DNA of 64,000 bases, from NCBI GenBank assembly GCA_963921195.1, contig OY992538.1:10626330-10690329 (forward strand), written 5' to 3'. Both the position numbers and the translations under genes were made by a program. Each line of letters begins with the position of its first letter. Position 1 is the first letter of the stretch. Source of the DNA: Pegoplata infirma (lineage: Eukaryota > Arthropoda > Insecta > Diptera > Anthomyiidae). A model generated the notes under the pieces. That model searched no databases. It saw nothing but the letters and a program-made list of their open reading frames with translations, and was not told the origin of the DNA. Shown here piece by piece: positions 1-12,160 of the stretch.

Positions 1-935
1 CACAGGAAAGCTTTAGACTAATTTCTGGCATATTTTGAACGCGAGGATTTTTTTTTGATGGACTGTATGATTTAAATATTTTAAAAGCTCAAACTAATAA
101 ATTTAGTTTTCTAAAGCTATGGCTTCAATTATGTTGTTTCAGATTTTCAACACTTCCTTTTTAAAAGGTATATCCAGATTCAGTATCTTGGTCAAAACAG
201 TGAACAGAAAATGATAACAAAATTGTATTGTTTTAAAAAGCGTATTACAAAATTGAAGCAAAAGCTTTTGGAGCACTAAAGTTTTATATTCTAAGCTTTT
301 TTAATTTGAAACAATGTTTGAACAAAGTGAAAAAAGTTTTAGCCACAGGAAAGCTTTTAACTTATTTCTGGCATATTTTGAACACAAGGATTTTTGCTGA
401 TGGACTGTATGATTTAAATATTTTAAAAGCTCGAACTAAAAAGCTTTAGGTTTTTAAAGCTCAACACTTCCTTTTTAAAAGTTATATCCAGATTCAATCA
501 CGGTCGAAACTAGTGAAAAGAAAATGATTAAAAAAATTGTATTGTTTTAAAAATTTGTATTACAAAATTTATGCAATAACTTTTAACGCACTAAAGTTTT
601 TTTTTAAGCTTTTTTAATTTGAAGCAATGTTTGTACAAAGTGAAAAAAGCTTAAGCCACAGGAAAGCTTTAGACTTATTTCGGGCATTTTTTTGGGACTG
701 TATGATTTAAATAGCTTAAAAGCTTTAGTTTTCTAAAGCTATGGCTTTAATTTAGTTATTTAAAATTCGCAACACTCCCTTTTTAAAAGTTTTATCCTGA
801 TTCGGTCAAAACTAATTAACAGAAAATGATTAAAAAATTGTGTTGTTTTGAAAATTTGTATAAAAAAATTAAAGCTATAGCTTTTAGAGCATTAAAGTTT
901 TTTATTTTAAGCTTTTTTAAATTTTAAAACATTTA
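1..935. repeat. Tandem repeat, about 2.8 units of 313-343 bp
   Basis: The string CACAGGAAAGCTTT recurs at 1, 344 and 657. Each is followed by the same order of blocks (GGACTGTATGATTTAAAT, CTTTTTAAAAG, GCTTTTTTAATTTGAA). The units have diverged by indels. The array is cut by the left edge of the window, so it may extend further. No coding potential is seen. Confidence 0.85.
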
Positions 936-1485
936 AAATTGCTTTACTTTGTATTAATATTTGAATCATGAAACTTTGATTATCCAAATTAATAAAGCTT
1001 TTTCAGATTTTAACCAACCTAACATCTATCATTCAAAAAGCTTTTATTGAGAGTTTGGCTAAATTGCAGTTAATAAAGGAAACCCTATACAAATTATTAA
1101 AAAATGTCAACTCCTTTAACATTAACGCAGAAAAAACAATACTCACTTGGAATCTATGGTCCTCCTGGTCCCGCAATAAATAAGAGAAGCCGTTTCAATA
1201 GAAAAACTTTGTCAAAATCCTTTAATTGTACTTTTAATTCAAATTAACAGTTCTTAGATTTTTTGCTGCTGAAATTATTGCAGCCGAAATCTTCGATCGC
1301 TGAATGAAAAATTTCAACTTTTTTTTTTGTATTTTTACTAATTGTGTTTGCTAAATTTTGAACTTGATTACATTTTTTTTTTTTCAATATAATAATAAAT
1401 TACTACAAATTTAAAAAATCTAGATCAAAATTATTTTTCAAAAAAAAAAAATAAAAAAAAAATTTATTTTTAACTCAAATTCCAA
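936..1485. other. AT-rich non-coding stretch, nothing recognised
   Basis: Unique-looking AT-rich sequence with several poly-A/T runs. No ORF, RNA gene or terminal repeats could be supported. Confidence 0.5.
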
Positions 1486-1529
1486 ATAATGTTTTGCTGT
1501 CTGAACAGAATTTTCTGCGTTTACTGCGC

Positions 1530-1965
1530 CATTTCCAATTGTATTTGAAAAATTTCCAAATGTATTTTAAAATTGTCCAAATGTATTTAAAATTGTCTAA
1601 ATGTATTTTAAAATTGTCTAAATGTATTTTACAATTGTCCAAATATATTTTAAAATTGTCCACAGTAATTTTAAAATTGTCCAAATGTATTTTAAAACTG
1701 TCCAAATGTATTTTAAAATTGTCCAAATCTAGTTTTAAATTTTCCAAATGTAATTTAAAATTGTGCAAATGTTGTTTAAAATTTTTCAAATGTATTTTAA
1801 AAATTTCCAAATGTATTTTAAAATTTTCGAAATGTATTTTAAAAATTTCCAATTGTATTTCAAAAATTTCCAAATGTATTTTCAAAATTGTTTAAAAGTA
1901 TTTTAAAATTGTCCAAAGGTTTCTATAAAATTTTCCAAATGTATTTTAAAATATTCTACATAGAA
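1530..1965 (+). repeat. 21-bp minisatellite, left arm of an inverted pair
   Basis: About 20 degenerate copies of a 21-bp unit built from AAATGTATTTTAAAATTGTCC. Since 21 is a multiple of three, long reading frames appear on both strands with a seven-residue period (ILKLSKC on plus, KIHLDNF on minus). These are artefacts of the repeat, not genes. Confidence 0.9.
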
Positions 1966-2124
1966 TTGGGAATTTGAAAATTTTTAAAATACAATTGTAC
2001 AATTGAGAAAGATTACTCAAGCTCGAGGTCACGTTTTTTTACTAATTATTACGATGATATAGTCAAAGTAACACTTTTCATGAAACTATTTATAGAGTTT
2101 GTTTTAAATTGATTAGTACATTAG

Positions 2125-2355
2125 ACAATGTATTTTACAATTGGAAAATTTTAAAATACATTTGGAAATTTTTAAACTACATTTGGACAATTTAAAAATA
2201 TATTTGGACAATTTAAAAATTAATTTGGACAATTTTAAAAAATAATTGGACAATTTTAAAATACATTTGGACAATTTTAAAATTAATTTAAACAATTTTA
2301 TAATACGTTTGGACAATTTTAAAACACATTTGAAAAATTTTAAAATACAATTGGA
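2125..2355 (-). repeat. 21-bp minisatellite, right arm in opposite orientation
   Basis: The same 21-bp unit as at 1530-1965 but reverse-complemented (GGACAATTTTAAAATACATT). A 160-bp spacer with no repeat (about 1965-2125) separates the arms, so the whole locus is a large imperfect palindrome. Confidence 0.88.
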
Positions 2356-2360
2356 AATGG

Positions 2361-3092
2361 TGTAGTATTTGGGCTCCAGAGTTTTATGATGAAATTAGTC
2401 TTCAAACTTTCCAGCTGTGCAAGTAGATTTTTCTGACCTATTTTTATGTTTATAAAATATCTTGATTTAAGCAGATTTTTCGGCCGATTGGGCAAGTATT
2501 TTAGTTTGAGCGTATAGAATTCCCACTCCGCCAGTAAGTTCGATTTAAAAACCAAAAATATTACAAAAATACGTTTTCCCTTTTAATTATTTTTTTATTC
2601 TAGATGAGTGTAGTAAATGTTTTTGATTAGGGTTTCCCCCCAAAAAATGCAATTAACCAGATCAAATAATCGTTATTAATCCAGTTTTGAAAAAATTAAT
2701 TTGTTTTTCTGCAATGTGAAATTGAATTTGTCCGACTAAAAAGTGAATTATTTTTGAATATTAATGCTTCATTTCACTATCTTAAAGTGTGAGACTAGAA
2801 AATACTTTTGCAAGATTGAGTTTTTTGTTTGCTTTTAAATTTTTTATACCATTTTCAGATGTTTTTTTTCACAAATCAATTGAAATTCAAAATAATTTTA
2901 AAAATATAAAGATTCCATTGGAAGTTAAAAGATTTCATTTGATATTCGGTGATTAAATTTAAAATCTCTATGTAAAATTCCTGAAAATTGCAATTTTAAT
3001 TTGAAAAATTCCAATTGAAAACAAATTTTGATTCCAAAAAGAGTAAAAAATTGTTCTTTTAATTTTTTTTTTAATTTGAAATTCGTGAAAGC
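2361..3092. other. AT-rich non-coding stretch
   Basis: No gene or terminal repeats recognised. A short minus-strand frame at 2340-2555 has no domain and is not supported. Confidence 0.45.
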
Positions 3093-3595
3093 TAGATTTT
3101 TTTTAATTTTAGAATTTGAGAATTTTCGAATTTTAATTTTTATTTACGAGTTTAAAATGGAGTTAACGAATTTTTAGGTTTAAAATCTTCGAACTTCAGA
3201 TGGAATCTTCAAATTTCTTCCAGAAACTTGGAATTTTTAAAAAGGAACCTTAAATTTAAAATAAAGTCTTTAAATTTGCAACTGATTTTTAACGAATTAA
3301 ATTTGAAAATCGTGTGTTTACTTATTTTAACCGAGATATGAAATCCAGCTTTTTAATTTTAGAATTTGAGAGTTTTCGAATTTTAATTTTTATTTACGAG
3401 TTTTGAATGGAGTTTACGAATTTTTACGTTTAAAATCTTTGAACTTGATATGGAATCTTCAAATTTTTTACATAAACTTGGAATTTTAAAAAAGAACCTT
3501 AAATTTAAATTAAAATCTTTAAATATGCAATTTGAAATTAAATTTGAAAATGTTGTGTTCACTAATTTTGACCTAAATATGAAATCCAGCTATTA
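3093..3595. repeat. Tandem duplication of about 250 bp
   Basis: The blocks TTTTAGAATTTGAGA, TTTTATTTACGAGTTT and GAAATCCAGCT occur in the same order at about 3105-3343 and 3352-3593, with scattered substitutions. No coding sense. Confidence 0.85.
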
Positions 3596-4080
3596 GTTAT
3601 TTTTAATTTTTCTAATTTATTTTTTAAAATTAGGTTTTTTTTAAAAACCAAACAAATGCATGCTTGCGTGCCTAATAATCCCTAAAAATAATGACTCAAA
3701 TTGTATTGAAATTTTTTGAATTTTGTTAAATTTTAATTTATATTTATGTTTAAATTTATTTATATGTTGACAACATTTGGTGTACAATAAAAAAAAATGG
3801 CATAATCACTCTAAGGTTCTATTATACCAATAAGAAGTATTTATCATAACTTGCGTCCATAATTGTTAAATAAGAAAAAAAATAATAATAATAATTGTAG
3901 ATTTATATCGATTAGTTTAAATGATAAAATAATAATAATGATGAAATAATTGTTAATTCATACAATAATGTGATATAATTTAAATAAAATAATTAATTAT
4001 ATGTCCACTATTATGTTTAAAATATAAAAACTAAAAATCAAATAAAAAATTTATAAAAAAATTAAGAAATAATTGTTTGT
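3596..4080. other. AT-rich, AATAAT-rich stretch
   Basis: Simple AT-rich sequence with short AATAATAATG runs around 3880-3945. Nothing else recognised. Confidence 0.5.
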
Positions 4081-4670
4081 TTAACATACAAATTGAGGAA
4101 ACGATTTTTGTTTTAAATAATGTCGGCTTTGATTTCGATTTCTAGAAACATATCTGCCGAATACCCGAAAGCTTTTCGAGCTAAAGGTTTTGAGTTTTAA
4201 AATAACTGTAAAAGAGAACTTTTGACTTGATAAAAGTCTCAGTAAAAACTGCCTATACGACAAAATTTCATAAATGCAATAGAATCGACATTGATCCGAG
4301 GAATATGCCTGCCAAATACCTAAAAGCTCTTCGAGCGACAATTTTTTAAGTTACACCAAAATCAGATACAACAAAAAAAAAACACATATGCAATAATTTT
4401 GGCCTTGATCCGTAGCCTTTTCTGCCAAACACTTAAAAGCTCTCTGGACTAGATCTTTTAAGTTACATCAAAAATAACAGTAAAATAGCATTTTTATTTG
4501 ATAAACGTCGGAAATGCGTGTAGCTCGGTAAAAACTTCCGATAAGACAAAAAGTCGAAAAGCAATAATGCTGGCATTGATAAGAATAATATTTTAGTCAA
4601 ATACCAGAAAGCTCTCCGAGCTGTTACATCAAAAACGGGTTGAATATTGGGGATATAACGTTTGAACATT
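4081..4670. repeat. Degenerate tandem repeat of roughly 120-160 bp
   Basis: The phrase AAAGCTCT(T/C)CGAGC with a nearby GCCAAATACC(T/A)(A/G)AAAG recurs about four times (near 4165, 4320, 4435 and 4610), with related linking sequence. Open frames here are only by-products. Confidence 0.65.
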
Positions 4671-4695
4671 TTTTTAAAATATCAAATCGGCCCTA

Positions 4696-4992
4696 CACAC
4701 AAAAAATTATTGGCTAAAAAATTTCAATTAAATCTATTGTTCAACAAAATTTAAATGAGTCAATTATTGTTTTGATCAACATTTTTGTTATTTTCTTTAA
4801 CTATCAAATTAAAAATTTTCAACATACCAGATTTTTTTCGCTTCGGAAAAATGATTAATTGAAAAAAACTCAATTAATCACCTACAATTTGATGATTGAT
4901 ATAACAATTTTCTTTATCGGAGGAGTTTCAATTAAAAAATTAATTGAATCCGCGTTTTTGTTGATTGACTTTCGTTTTCAATTCTTTCTCTG
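4696..4992. mobile_element. MITE-like palindromic element, TA flanks
   Basis: It lies between TA dinucleotides (4694-4695 and 4993-4994). Ends are CACACAAAAAATT and, read inward, CAGAGAAAGAATT. The interior is rich in the inverted motif CAATTAAT/ATTAATTG. It resembles the CACAGA-ended elements at 23451, 47005 and 54253. The terminal match is imperfect. Confidence 0.5.
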
Positions 4993-5109
4993 TATGCAGG
5001 CGGTATGAAAAACTGTGAAGAATGGTGGTCTCCCGTTTTGGCTGGCTTAAAAAAATTTTCCGTATAAACATGCGAGGGTACAAGGGGGGGGAAAGTTCCC
5101 CCCCAAGAC

Positions 5110-5260
5110 CAAATTTAAAAAAGAAAAAAAGGAAAAGAAAGAAAAAAGAAAGAAAAGAGAGAAAAAAAAAACAGCAAAAAAAGGAAAGAAAAAGAAAGAA
5201 AAGAAGAAAAAAAGAAAGAATGAAGATTTTTAAAAAAATTTCCAAAGGAAAACAAATTTG
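5110..5260 (+). repeat. Polypurine (GAAA-type) simple sequence
   Basis: Around 130 bp almost purely A and G, with GAAA/GAAAA units. It yields a spurious lysine/arginine-rich frame on plus and a Phe-rich frame on minus. Confidence 0.9.
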
Positions 5261-5329
5261 AAATCCAAAAAATTTTTATTGGAAAAAATCGGAAGGAAAA
5301 ATCTAAAAATTTTTATAGGGAAGAACTAA

Positions 5330-6604
5330 AAATCTTTAAAAGAAAATTGTCTCAGAATCTGAGACTTTCTTTTATAGGAAAAATATCTCTGAATCTGAGA
5401 CTTTTTCTATAGGACAAATTCCTCAGCATATAGGACTTTTTTATAGGAAAAATGTCTCAGAATCTGAAACTTTTTTAAAAGGAAAAATGTCTAAGAATTT
5501 GAGACTTTTTCTATAAGAAAAATGTTGCGGAATCTGAGACTTTTTCTATAGGAAAAATGTCTCAGAATCTGAGACTTTCAATAGAGAAAATGTATAAGAA
5601 TCTCAGACCTTTTCTATAGGAAAAATATTTTAGAATCTGAGACTTTTTCTATAGGAAAAATGTTCCAAAATCTAAAACTTTTTCTGTAGAAAAAAAATTT
5701 GAGACTTGTTTACAGGAAAAAGGTCGCAGAATCTGAAACTTTTTCGATAGGAAACTTTTTCGATAGGCCTTTTTCTATGGGTCTCAGCTCCTTTAAATTT
5801 CAAACTTATTTAATAGAAAAAAGTCTCGGAATCTGGGGGTCTGGAACTTTTCTATAGAAACCTGGTCTCATAAGAATCTGATACTTATTTTTGGAAAAAG
5901 CACCAGAATCTTAGACTTTTTCTATATAAGAAAACTGCTTCAAAATCTGAGATTTTCTTCTTCTTTTTTTATAGGAAAATTATCTCAGAATCTGAAACTT
6001 TTTCTATGAGAAAAATGTCTCAGAGTCTGAGACTTTTTCTATAGGAAAAATGTCTCGGAGTCTGAGATTTTTTCTATAGGAAAAATGTCTCCGAATCTAA
6101 AACATTTTCTAAAGGAAAAATGTCTCAGATTCTGAGACTTTTTCTGTAGGCAAACTTTCTCAGAATCTGAGACTTTTTCTATAGGAAAAATGTCTCAGAA
6201 TCTAAGAATCTGTGAATTTTTCTATAGGCAAACTTTCTCAGAATCTGAGACTTTTTCTGTAGGAAAAATTTTTTAGAATCTGAGAAGAAGTCTGAGATTC
6301 CGAGTCATTTTTCCTCTAGGAAAAATGTTTCAGAATCTAAGACTTTTTCTATAGGAAAAATGTCTCAGAATCTGAGACTTTTTCTATAGAAAAAATGTCT
6401 CAGAATCTGAGACTTTTTCTATAGAAAAACTCTCTCAGAATCTGAGAGTTTTTCTATAAGAAAAATGTCTCGGAATCTTAGACTTTTTCTATAGGAAAAA
6501 AGCCTCAGAGTCTGAGACTTATTCTATAGGAAAAATGTCTCAGAATTTAAGTATTTTTTTATTGCAAAATTTCGCAGAATCCAAAACTTTTTCTATGCGA
6601 AACA
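5330..6604 (+). repeat. 35-bp palindromic satellite, degenerate array
   Basis: About 30 or more diverged copies of a unit made of GTCTCAGAATCTGAGAC plus TTTTTCTATAGGAAAAAT, with irregular spacing and mutations. It is the same family as the homogeneous intronic array at 49.4-52.5 kb but older, and is dominated by a TATAGG variant where the other has TATAAG. Confidence 0.9.
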
Positions 6605-6611
6605 AATCTGT

Positions 6612-7046
6612 GGGTGCTGTGGCTCAGTGGTTAGTGCGTTGGACTACTAGCCAGTAAGGGTTCGATTCTCAGCTCAGGCAGAACAACATTTTTTTCAGAT
6701 ATTTATTAGTTTCTATTTATAACTAATATCTATCGCAGCACCCTCCTTCGTTGATAAATAGCACTAAAAACGTCAACGAAGTAAAATAATAAAATAATGG
6801 CTATTAAACACAGCTTCAAAATAATTCGCCAGATCAATAACAGATGGCGATGCAAAAACTGTTCTAAAAAATAACAACACGCGCAATTACAGTGTTGCCA
6901 TACTGAAGCCCTACTAACTTTCAAATCTTTCATCTCTCTTCTATCCCCTTTCCGAAAGAAGCATCACGGTTACATTAGTAATTGATAGGCAGCATTGCCT
7001 GAGTGTTGCTTCTTTTAAAAAAAAAAAATAAAAAAAAAAAAAAAAT
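6612..7046 (+). mobile_element. tRNA-derived SINE with poly(A) tail
   Basis: The head is tRNA-like, with a box A (TGGCTCAGTGGTTAGTGCG) and box B (GGTTCGATTCTC) at the right spacing for RNA polymerase III. The T-stem does not pair well, so this is not a working tRNA gene. About 340 bp of unrelated body follow, then an A-rich tail. AAATCT occurs at both edges and may be the target duplication. It sits at the edge of the 35-bp satellite. Confidence 0.8.
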
Positions 7047-9545
7047 CTAAACGGAAATACGATAATGAAAAACAAAGCTATTTTAAGGAGGGCTCTGATT
7101 TTTTAATTTAAAAATCGGCTGTAGTATTTTTTTGAAAAAAAAGGATCCCTGTTTTTGCTTGTCCGACCGACAACAGTGAATTGATGATTTTTTTTTATTC
7201 GAAGTAAAAAAAAATTCCCCCCCCCCTAAACCTCTTTGAAGTTCTTAAAAAAAAATACTATAAATATTCTTTCTTGTAAAACCTGGCATTGTCCTACCAA
7301 ATATAAAAAAATAGGAAAAACGGACGCACAGTGGGTCAAGATGGACTTTTTTTGTCAACATTTTTTGTAGTCAAAAATTTTTAACTAATTTAAAATATTT
7401 TTTTTTTGCAGATTATCCGTTTTAATTTATTCAGCAAAAAACTGAATACATTATAAATTTTAATATGTATAAAAAAAATGTATAAAATATTTTTTTCTGG
7501 ATAGGGTTTAAGAAAAAGAGGTTTATGCGAAAGGTTTTTTAGGTTCTATTGAGTGGTGAAGCCACTTCTTCTGCATATTGGATGGAATAGAAATTTCCAA
7601 TAAAATAAAAAAAACATTTAAAGTATTTAACTTACCTTTAAAATATCAAGTACCAAAAAATAAAACGCAATTTATATATTTTTTTTTTTTTTTGTTTATA
7701 CTATTGGAAAAAAGTCATTGAAGACACAGTGGGTGTAGAACATTTTATTATTATTTTTTTCTTCATAATGAACAAATGATTTGTTTGTGACGAACATTTA
7801 TTTATTACATACACAAATGTTTTGTTTCTTTGTTTGTAGATTGGTTGGTTTTGTTTTGTTTTTTTTTTTTAAGTTTTTCTTGATATTTTTTATTTTTTTG
7901 TTTAACAATTAATAATAGGATTTTAGTTTTACACATACAAATAATTTGTTTTTTTCTTATATTTTCCACATATACATACACACTTACCTAAATTAATTCA
8001 TAATTTTCCTAAAAATTTGCTAATAATTAATTTAGTATTACATTATAATAAGGTAGGGTTGTTTGTGTTTCTTTTTTATCTTAAAAAAACTAGTAACAAA
8101 AAAATTAAATATAAATACAGGTGAAATTTATACAAAATAGTTGTTAAAAAAATTTTGTTTTGAAAGTAAAAAAAAAAAAATACAGATTTAAGAATAATTT
8201 TAAAGTAATATGGACAATTTTCAATGTATTTATTTTTTTTCTCTCTTTAGTATTAATTGTGTTTTTTTTTTCATTTTGCAAAATTGCTAAACATTTAGTG
8301 CCAATTTTTAAGCAATTTTTATAATGTCTGTTTTTTGAAAAAAAAAAAATTAAAGAACTTTTTATTCATACACAAGTTAAGTGTATTTAACAAATATGTA
8401 TGAATGTTCTTCATGTTTCTTTTATAAATTTTTATTCATAAGAATTGGGCGTTTTTTTTTTAAATTGTGTTTGTTCACATTTTTATGTATAAGTTGTTAC
8501 AAGTTTGTTATTTTTTTCGTTTACATTTTTTTTATACTTAAAACTTACAATTATAATAACTATAATAATAATTATGATAATGACACATTTATATTATTTA
8601 TAACTTTAGTGTTAAAACAATGGCAACAGTAATTATTGCAAGAAATTAATTATTTTCCCAAAAAAATAACGACGAAAATTTTTCAAATATATGACCATGG
8701 AAACCACAAAGAACATAGCTCAAAACCTATAAAAATATTTTTCTGAGTTTCTGAAGAAATTAGTTGTCACCGTTAATTGGTACATATTTAATTTTAAATG
8801 TCATAATTTTAATAAATAATTGTGATTTTTTTACTCCCCTATGAAGCAAAATGTTGGAAAATTATTCTTTTTGAAAATATTTTCCAGCATTTTACTTCAT
8901 AAGCACCACAAAAATTTTCTAAATCAAACTTTTAAAAAATTTTAATTATTGGACAGGCCTCTAGCAATAATTTGGCTTTTACAGATTGAAAAAATATCAA
9001 TTAGTCGACGAGTTATAGCCAAAAAACCATATAAACAATATGCTGAAAATCAACATTTGACTGCAAAGTTCGAAGGTCGATTAAAAAAAAATTCAAACTA
9101 ACTTAAACAAACGCCACGATACGGGTCTTTTAATTAAGCCTCCATTTTCACCCCTCACTCTCAGAATCGACCTAACTTTTGCTAACCTGAATTTGTTTCA
9201 CAGTGTTATTTGTCGTTTAATATTTTTTTTTTTAATTTTTGCCAATTTGGCAAATAACCCCACTAAAAAGCATGAGACCGTGAGAGCCCCTAATATTTGC
9301 AAAGAAAATGTCCCTTTTTCGAAAATTAACTCATAAATTTGGGAATAAAACTTTTTATCATGGCATCCCTGCTTAGCCATGAAATACCTGATGTACCTAA
9401 AAGTATGCTCTACTTTATTTTACAGTTAACTGTTATATTAACCACACAATGCAGAGTTGGAAAATTGGAATATAAGAATGGTATTTAACCTAAAAAGTAC
9501 TTTTTCAAACTCAACGGTAATAAAAATAGAAGTTTATAATTTTTT
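7047..9545. other. Gene-free AT-rich stretch
   Basis: Many T- and A-runs, a C-run at 7217-7226, and no supported gene. The only structured item is the hairpin at 8841-8900 (own entry). The phrase CACAGTGGGT occurs twice in direct orientation (7326 and 7718) without other similarity. Confidence 0.5.
8841..8900. other. 60-nt near-perfect hairpin
   Basis: The arm ATGAAGCAAAATGTTGGAAA pairs with the reverse complement of TTTCCAGCATTTTACTTCAT, with two mismatches over about 22 bp and a loop of roughly 16 bases. Size and pairing fit either a microRNA-type precursor or a tiny palindromic transposon remnant. No expression evidence can be read from sequence. Confidence 0.5.
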
Positions 9546-9549
9546 ATAC

Positions 9550-9632
9550 GAAACTTTTCTATACGAAAAATGTCTCAGAATCTGAAACTTTTTCTATACG
9601 ATCAATCTGAGAGTTTTTGTATACTAAAAACC
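9550..9632 (+). repeat. 35-bp satellite remnant
   Basis: Two to three diverged units (ATGTCTCAGAATCTGAAAC, TTTTTCTATACGA) to the left of the element at 9640. Confidence 0.75.
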
Positions 9633-9639
9633 TAGTTGA

Positions 9640-10410
9640 CAACGTCCTTGAGCCATCCTCTGTGACGGAGCGGTGACATGTCAGAGTCACTGCTGACATC
9701 CACAAGACATCTCTATGTACTGGGTTGAGGACAGTTTCATACTAATTTTTAAAATGTCCTCACTCAAAGTCAGCAGTGGTCAGGGCGGACCTTATGGGAA
9801 CATGTCACCTAAGACTTCTTTGGGGAAATGTCTGACGTAGGTCATGCGAAAATACAAAATATTTTCGTATTTCCTTTAGTTTTTACTTTTATACATTTTC
9901 TTTCTCATATGTAGAAAAAACTGTTCGCCTTTTTTAGTCCCAACTGGATTTGAAACTGGTACCTCCAGTTTATTAGTCCCACACTTTACTATTTGTTACA
10001 AACTTTATTTTGAAAATTATTTGTCTATTTATTACTTTTATTCTACTCGTTTTTGATTTTATTTTAAATAAATCGATAATATTGCCATCTTTTTCTTGCA
10101 AATTGAAGAGTTGCCCAAATTTAAATTCTAATTTAATATACTGCTATCCTGAAGGCATTTCCTTTTAGACGTCTTAGAGGAATTGTCCACACTCTTAAAG
10201 CAATCATTCAGTGCTGACAATGTTAGGACATGTCATCAAGAATAACCTATGATTTCAAAAAAAAAAAAATTTACCAAATACTTGGGAGGATATGCGTTTT
10301 TAAGGTTTTTTACGTATTTTGGTAAAATATTTTTTTGTGTGTTGTGAGAACCTGAAGACATTTCCTCAAGGAATCACTGTGGAAATTTCCTCAGTGACAC
10401 ATTTTCCAAC
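9640..10410. mobile_element. Possible inverted-repeat element inside satellite
   Basis: This stretch interrupts 35-bp satellite sequence (9550-9630 to the left, 10425 onward to the right). It starts CCTAGTTGACAA and ends with a related inverted sequence (TTTTCCAACTGGG). The interior has repeated GACATGTC and TCAGTG motifs. Its base composition is less AT-rich than the flanks. No coding frame or clear class. Confidence 0.4.
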
Positions 10411-10424
10411 TGGGAATGTCTCAG

Positions 10425-11228
10425 AATCTGAGACTTTTTTGTTTACAAACTTTTTGTATACGAAAAATGTCTTAAGATCTGAGAATTTGTCTATACGAAA
10501 AATGTATCAGAATCTAAGCCTTTTTTATTCAAAAAATTTGCCAGAATCTAGGACTTTTCTATACGAAAAACATCTTAAAATCGGAGACTTTTTCGGAAAA
10601 AATCACAGATTTTGAGAAATTTTTCGTATAGAATAAGTCTAAGATTCTGAGAAATTTTTTGTATAGAAAAAAAATCTCAGATTCTGAGTTAGTTTTCGTA
10701 TAAAAAAAGTCTTAGATTCTATGAAATTTTTCGAATAGAAAAAGTCTCAGATTCGGAGACATTTTTTATAAAAAAACGTCTCATATTCTAAGACACTTTT
10801 CGTATAGAAAAAGTCGTAGATTCTGAGGCATTTTTATTATACAAAAAGCCTGAGATTTTTCTTATAGAAAAAGTCTCAGATTCTGAAACATTTTTGGTAT
10901 AGAAAAAAGTCTCAGATTCTAAGAAATTTTTCGTATAGAAAAGTCTTAGATTTTGCGAAGTTTTTGGTAAAAAAATCTCAGATTCAGAGACATTTTTTTG
11001 TATAGAAAAAGTCTCAGATTCTGAGCTTTTTTCATCTAGAAAATGTCTTATTGTTATATTCTGACTTTTTTTTTGTGTAGAAAAAGTCTCAGATTCGAAG
11101 ACATTTTAAGTAAACAAAAAGTCTCAGATTTTTCGTAAAGAAAAATTCTCAGATTCTAAAACATTTTTCGTATAGAAAAAGTCTTAAAGGCATTTTTCGT
11201 GAAGAAAAATTTTAAAAACCTGAGATAT
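10425..11228. repeat. 35-bp satellite, degenerate array with orientation switch
   Basis: Units read TCTGAGACTTTTT to about 10610 and then the reverse complement, AAAGTCTCAGATTCTGAGA, to 11228. This repeats in a decayed form the inverted layout of the intronic array at 50.28 kb. Variants carry TTTTTCGTATAG instead of TTTTTCTTATAG. Confidence 0.85.
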
Positions 11229-11232
11229 TTAT

Positions 11233-12052
11233 ACCCTACACCACACTGTTGTACAGGGTATAATGAGTTTGTGCTGATGTTTGTAAATACACGAAATATT
11301 GGTCCTAGACCCACCTTTTAAGTATTCCGATCGACTCGGAATCACTTTTTGAGTCGATTTAGCGACGTCCGTCTGTCCGTCTGTCTGTCCATGTAAACGG
11401 TGTAAACACGATACAGGTCCCAATTTTTTTTCAATTGACTTGCAATTTGAAACTTAGGCCTCTCTTGGCCCAAGGACGAAGCCTATTGAAATTGAAAAAA
11501 TCGGTCCATATTTAGACCTAGCTCCATACAAAGGTCCTCTTTAGTTTTGGCTAAAATGACTTTAATAACCGTACTATAATAGGTATATTTTTGAAACTTG
11601 GCAGGCAAACGTGTTTTTTTGTCACAAATCATCATTCCGAATTTTAAAGAAATCGGACCAGTTTTTCTTGTAGCCCCCATACAAACCACCTTCCTGATTT
11701 TTACTTAAATCTCTCAAATTTCATTAAAATAAAAAATATTTATGTAATTAAAATTTTTTTTTGTGTATTTTCAATGCGTACTTTAATAAATTAAATCTGA
11801 TTACCATTCGAACATTTTTGGACTTAGGCCCCAAAAGAAAATTTCGACCGATATTCAGTTAAAGCGGTTTATTGTCAATAAATAGAAGTCCATTTTATTC
11901 AAATTTGATTTGTGAGTGCTTTTTACACTTATTAAAGATTTGAAAAAAAAAATATAGATCTAATCGGTCCATAGGACCTTTTTTCCGGGAATCTCTGGTG
12001 TAGGGTATTATATGGTCGGTCCTAACCAACTATAATTTTACTTTACTTGTTT
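11233..12052 (-). mobile_element. Helentron/HINE-like repeat, family A
   Basis: It starts TATACCCTACACCACA, carries a GTCCGTCTGTCCGTCTGTC tract, and ends GGTGTAGGGTAT followed by an imperfect GGTCGGTC hairpin region and TTTACTTGTTT. The copy at 27478-28289 is the same family in the opposite orientation. The element is inserted in the 35-bp satellite, which resumes at 12055. Class assignment rests on structure only: near-terminal inverted repeats, an end hairpin and no coding capacity. Confidence 0.6.
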
Positions 12053-12054
12053 GT

Positions 12055-12160
12055 ATAGAAAAAGTGTCAGGTTCTAAAACATTTTTCATCTAGAAAATGT
12101 GTTAGATTCTGAGCCATTTTTGTATAGAAAAAGTCTCAGATTCTGTCATTTATTTTTTAG
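12055..12160 (-). repeat. 35-bp satellite remnant after the family A insertion
   Basis: Three diverged units, ending TATAGAAAAAGTCTCAGATT, continue the array broken at 11228. Confidence 0.75.

Noticed and set aside
1475..1895. Overlapping 130-codon frames on both strands
   Set aside because: They are translations of a 21-bp tandem repeat, with seven-residue periodicity on both strands. No gene is needed to explain them.
5022..5261. Lysine-rich and phenylalanine-rich frames
   Set aside because: Produced by a polypurine microsatellite.
6612..6685. Functional tRNA gene
   Set aside because: Boxes A and B are present but the acceptor and T stems do not pair. A repeat body and poly(A) tail follow, so it is a SINE head.
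7326..7735. Second Transib-like element bounded by CACAGTGGG
   Set aside because: The two CACAGTGGGT copies are in direct, not inverted, orientation and there is no flanking duplication.
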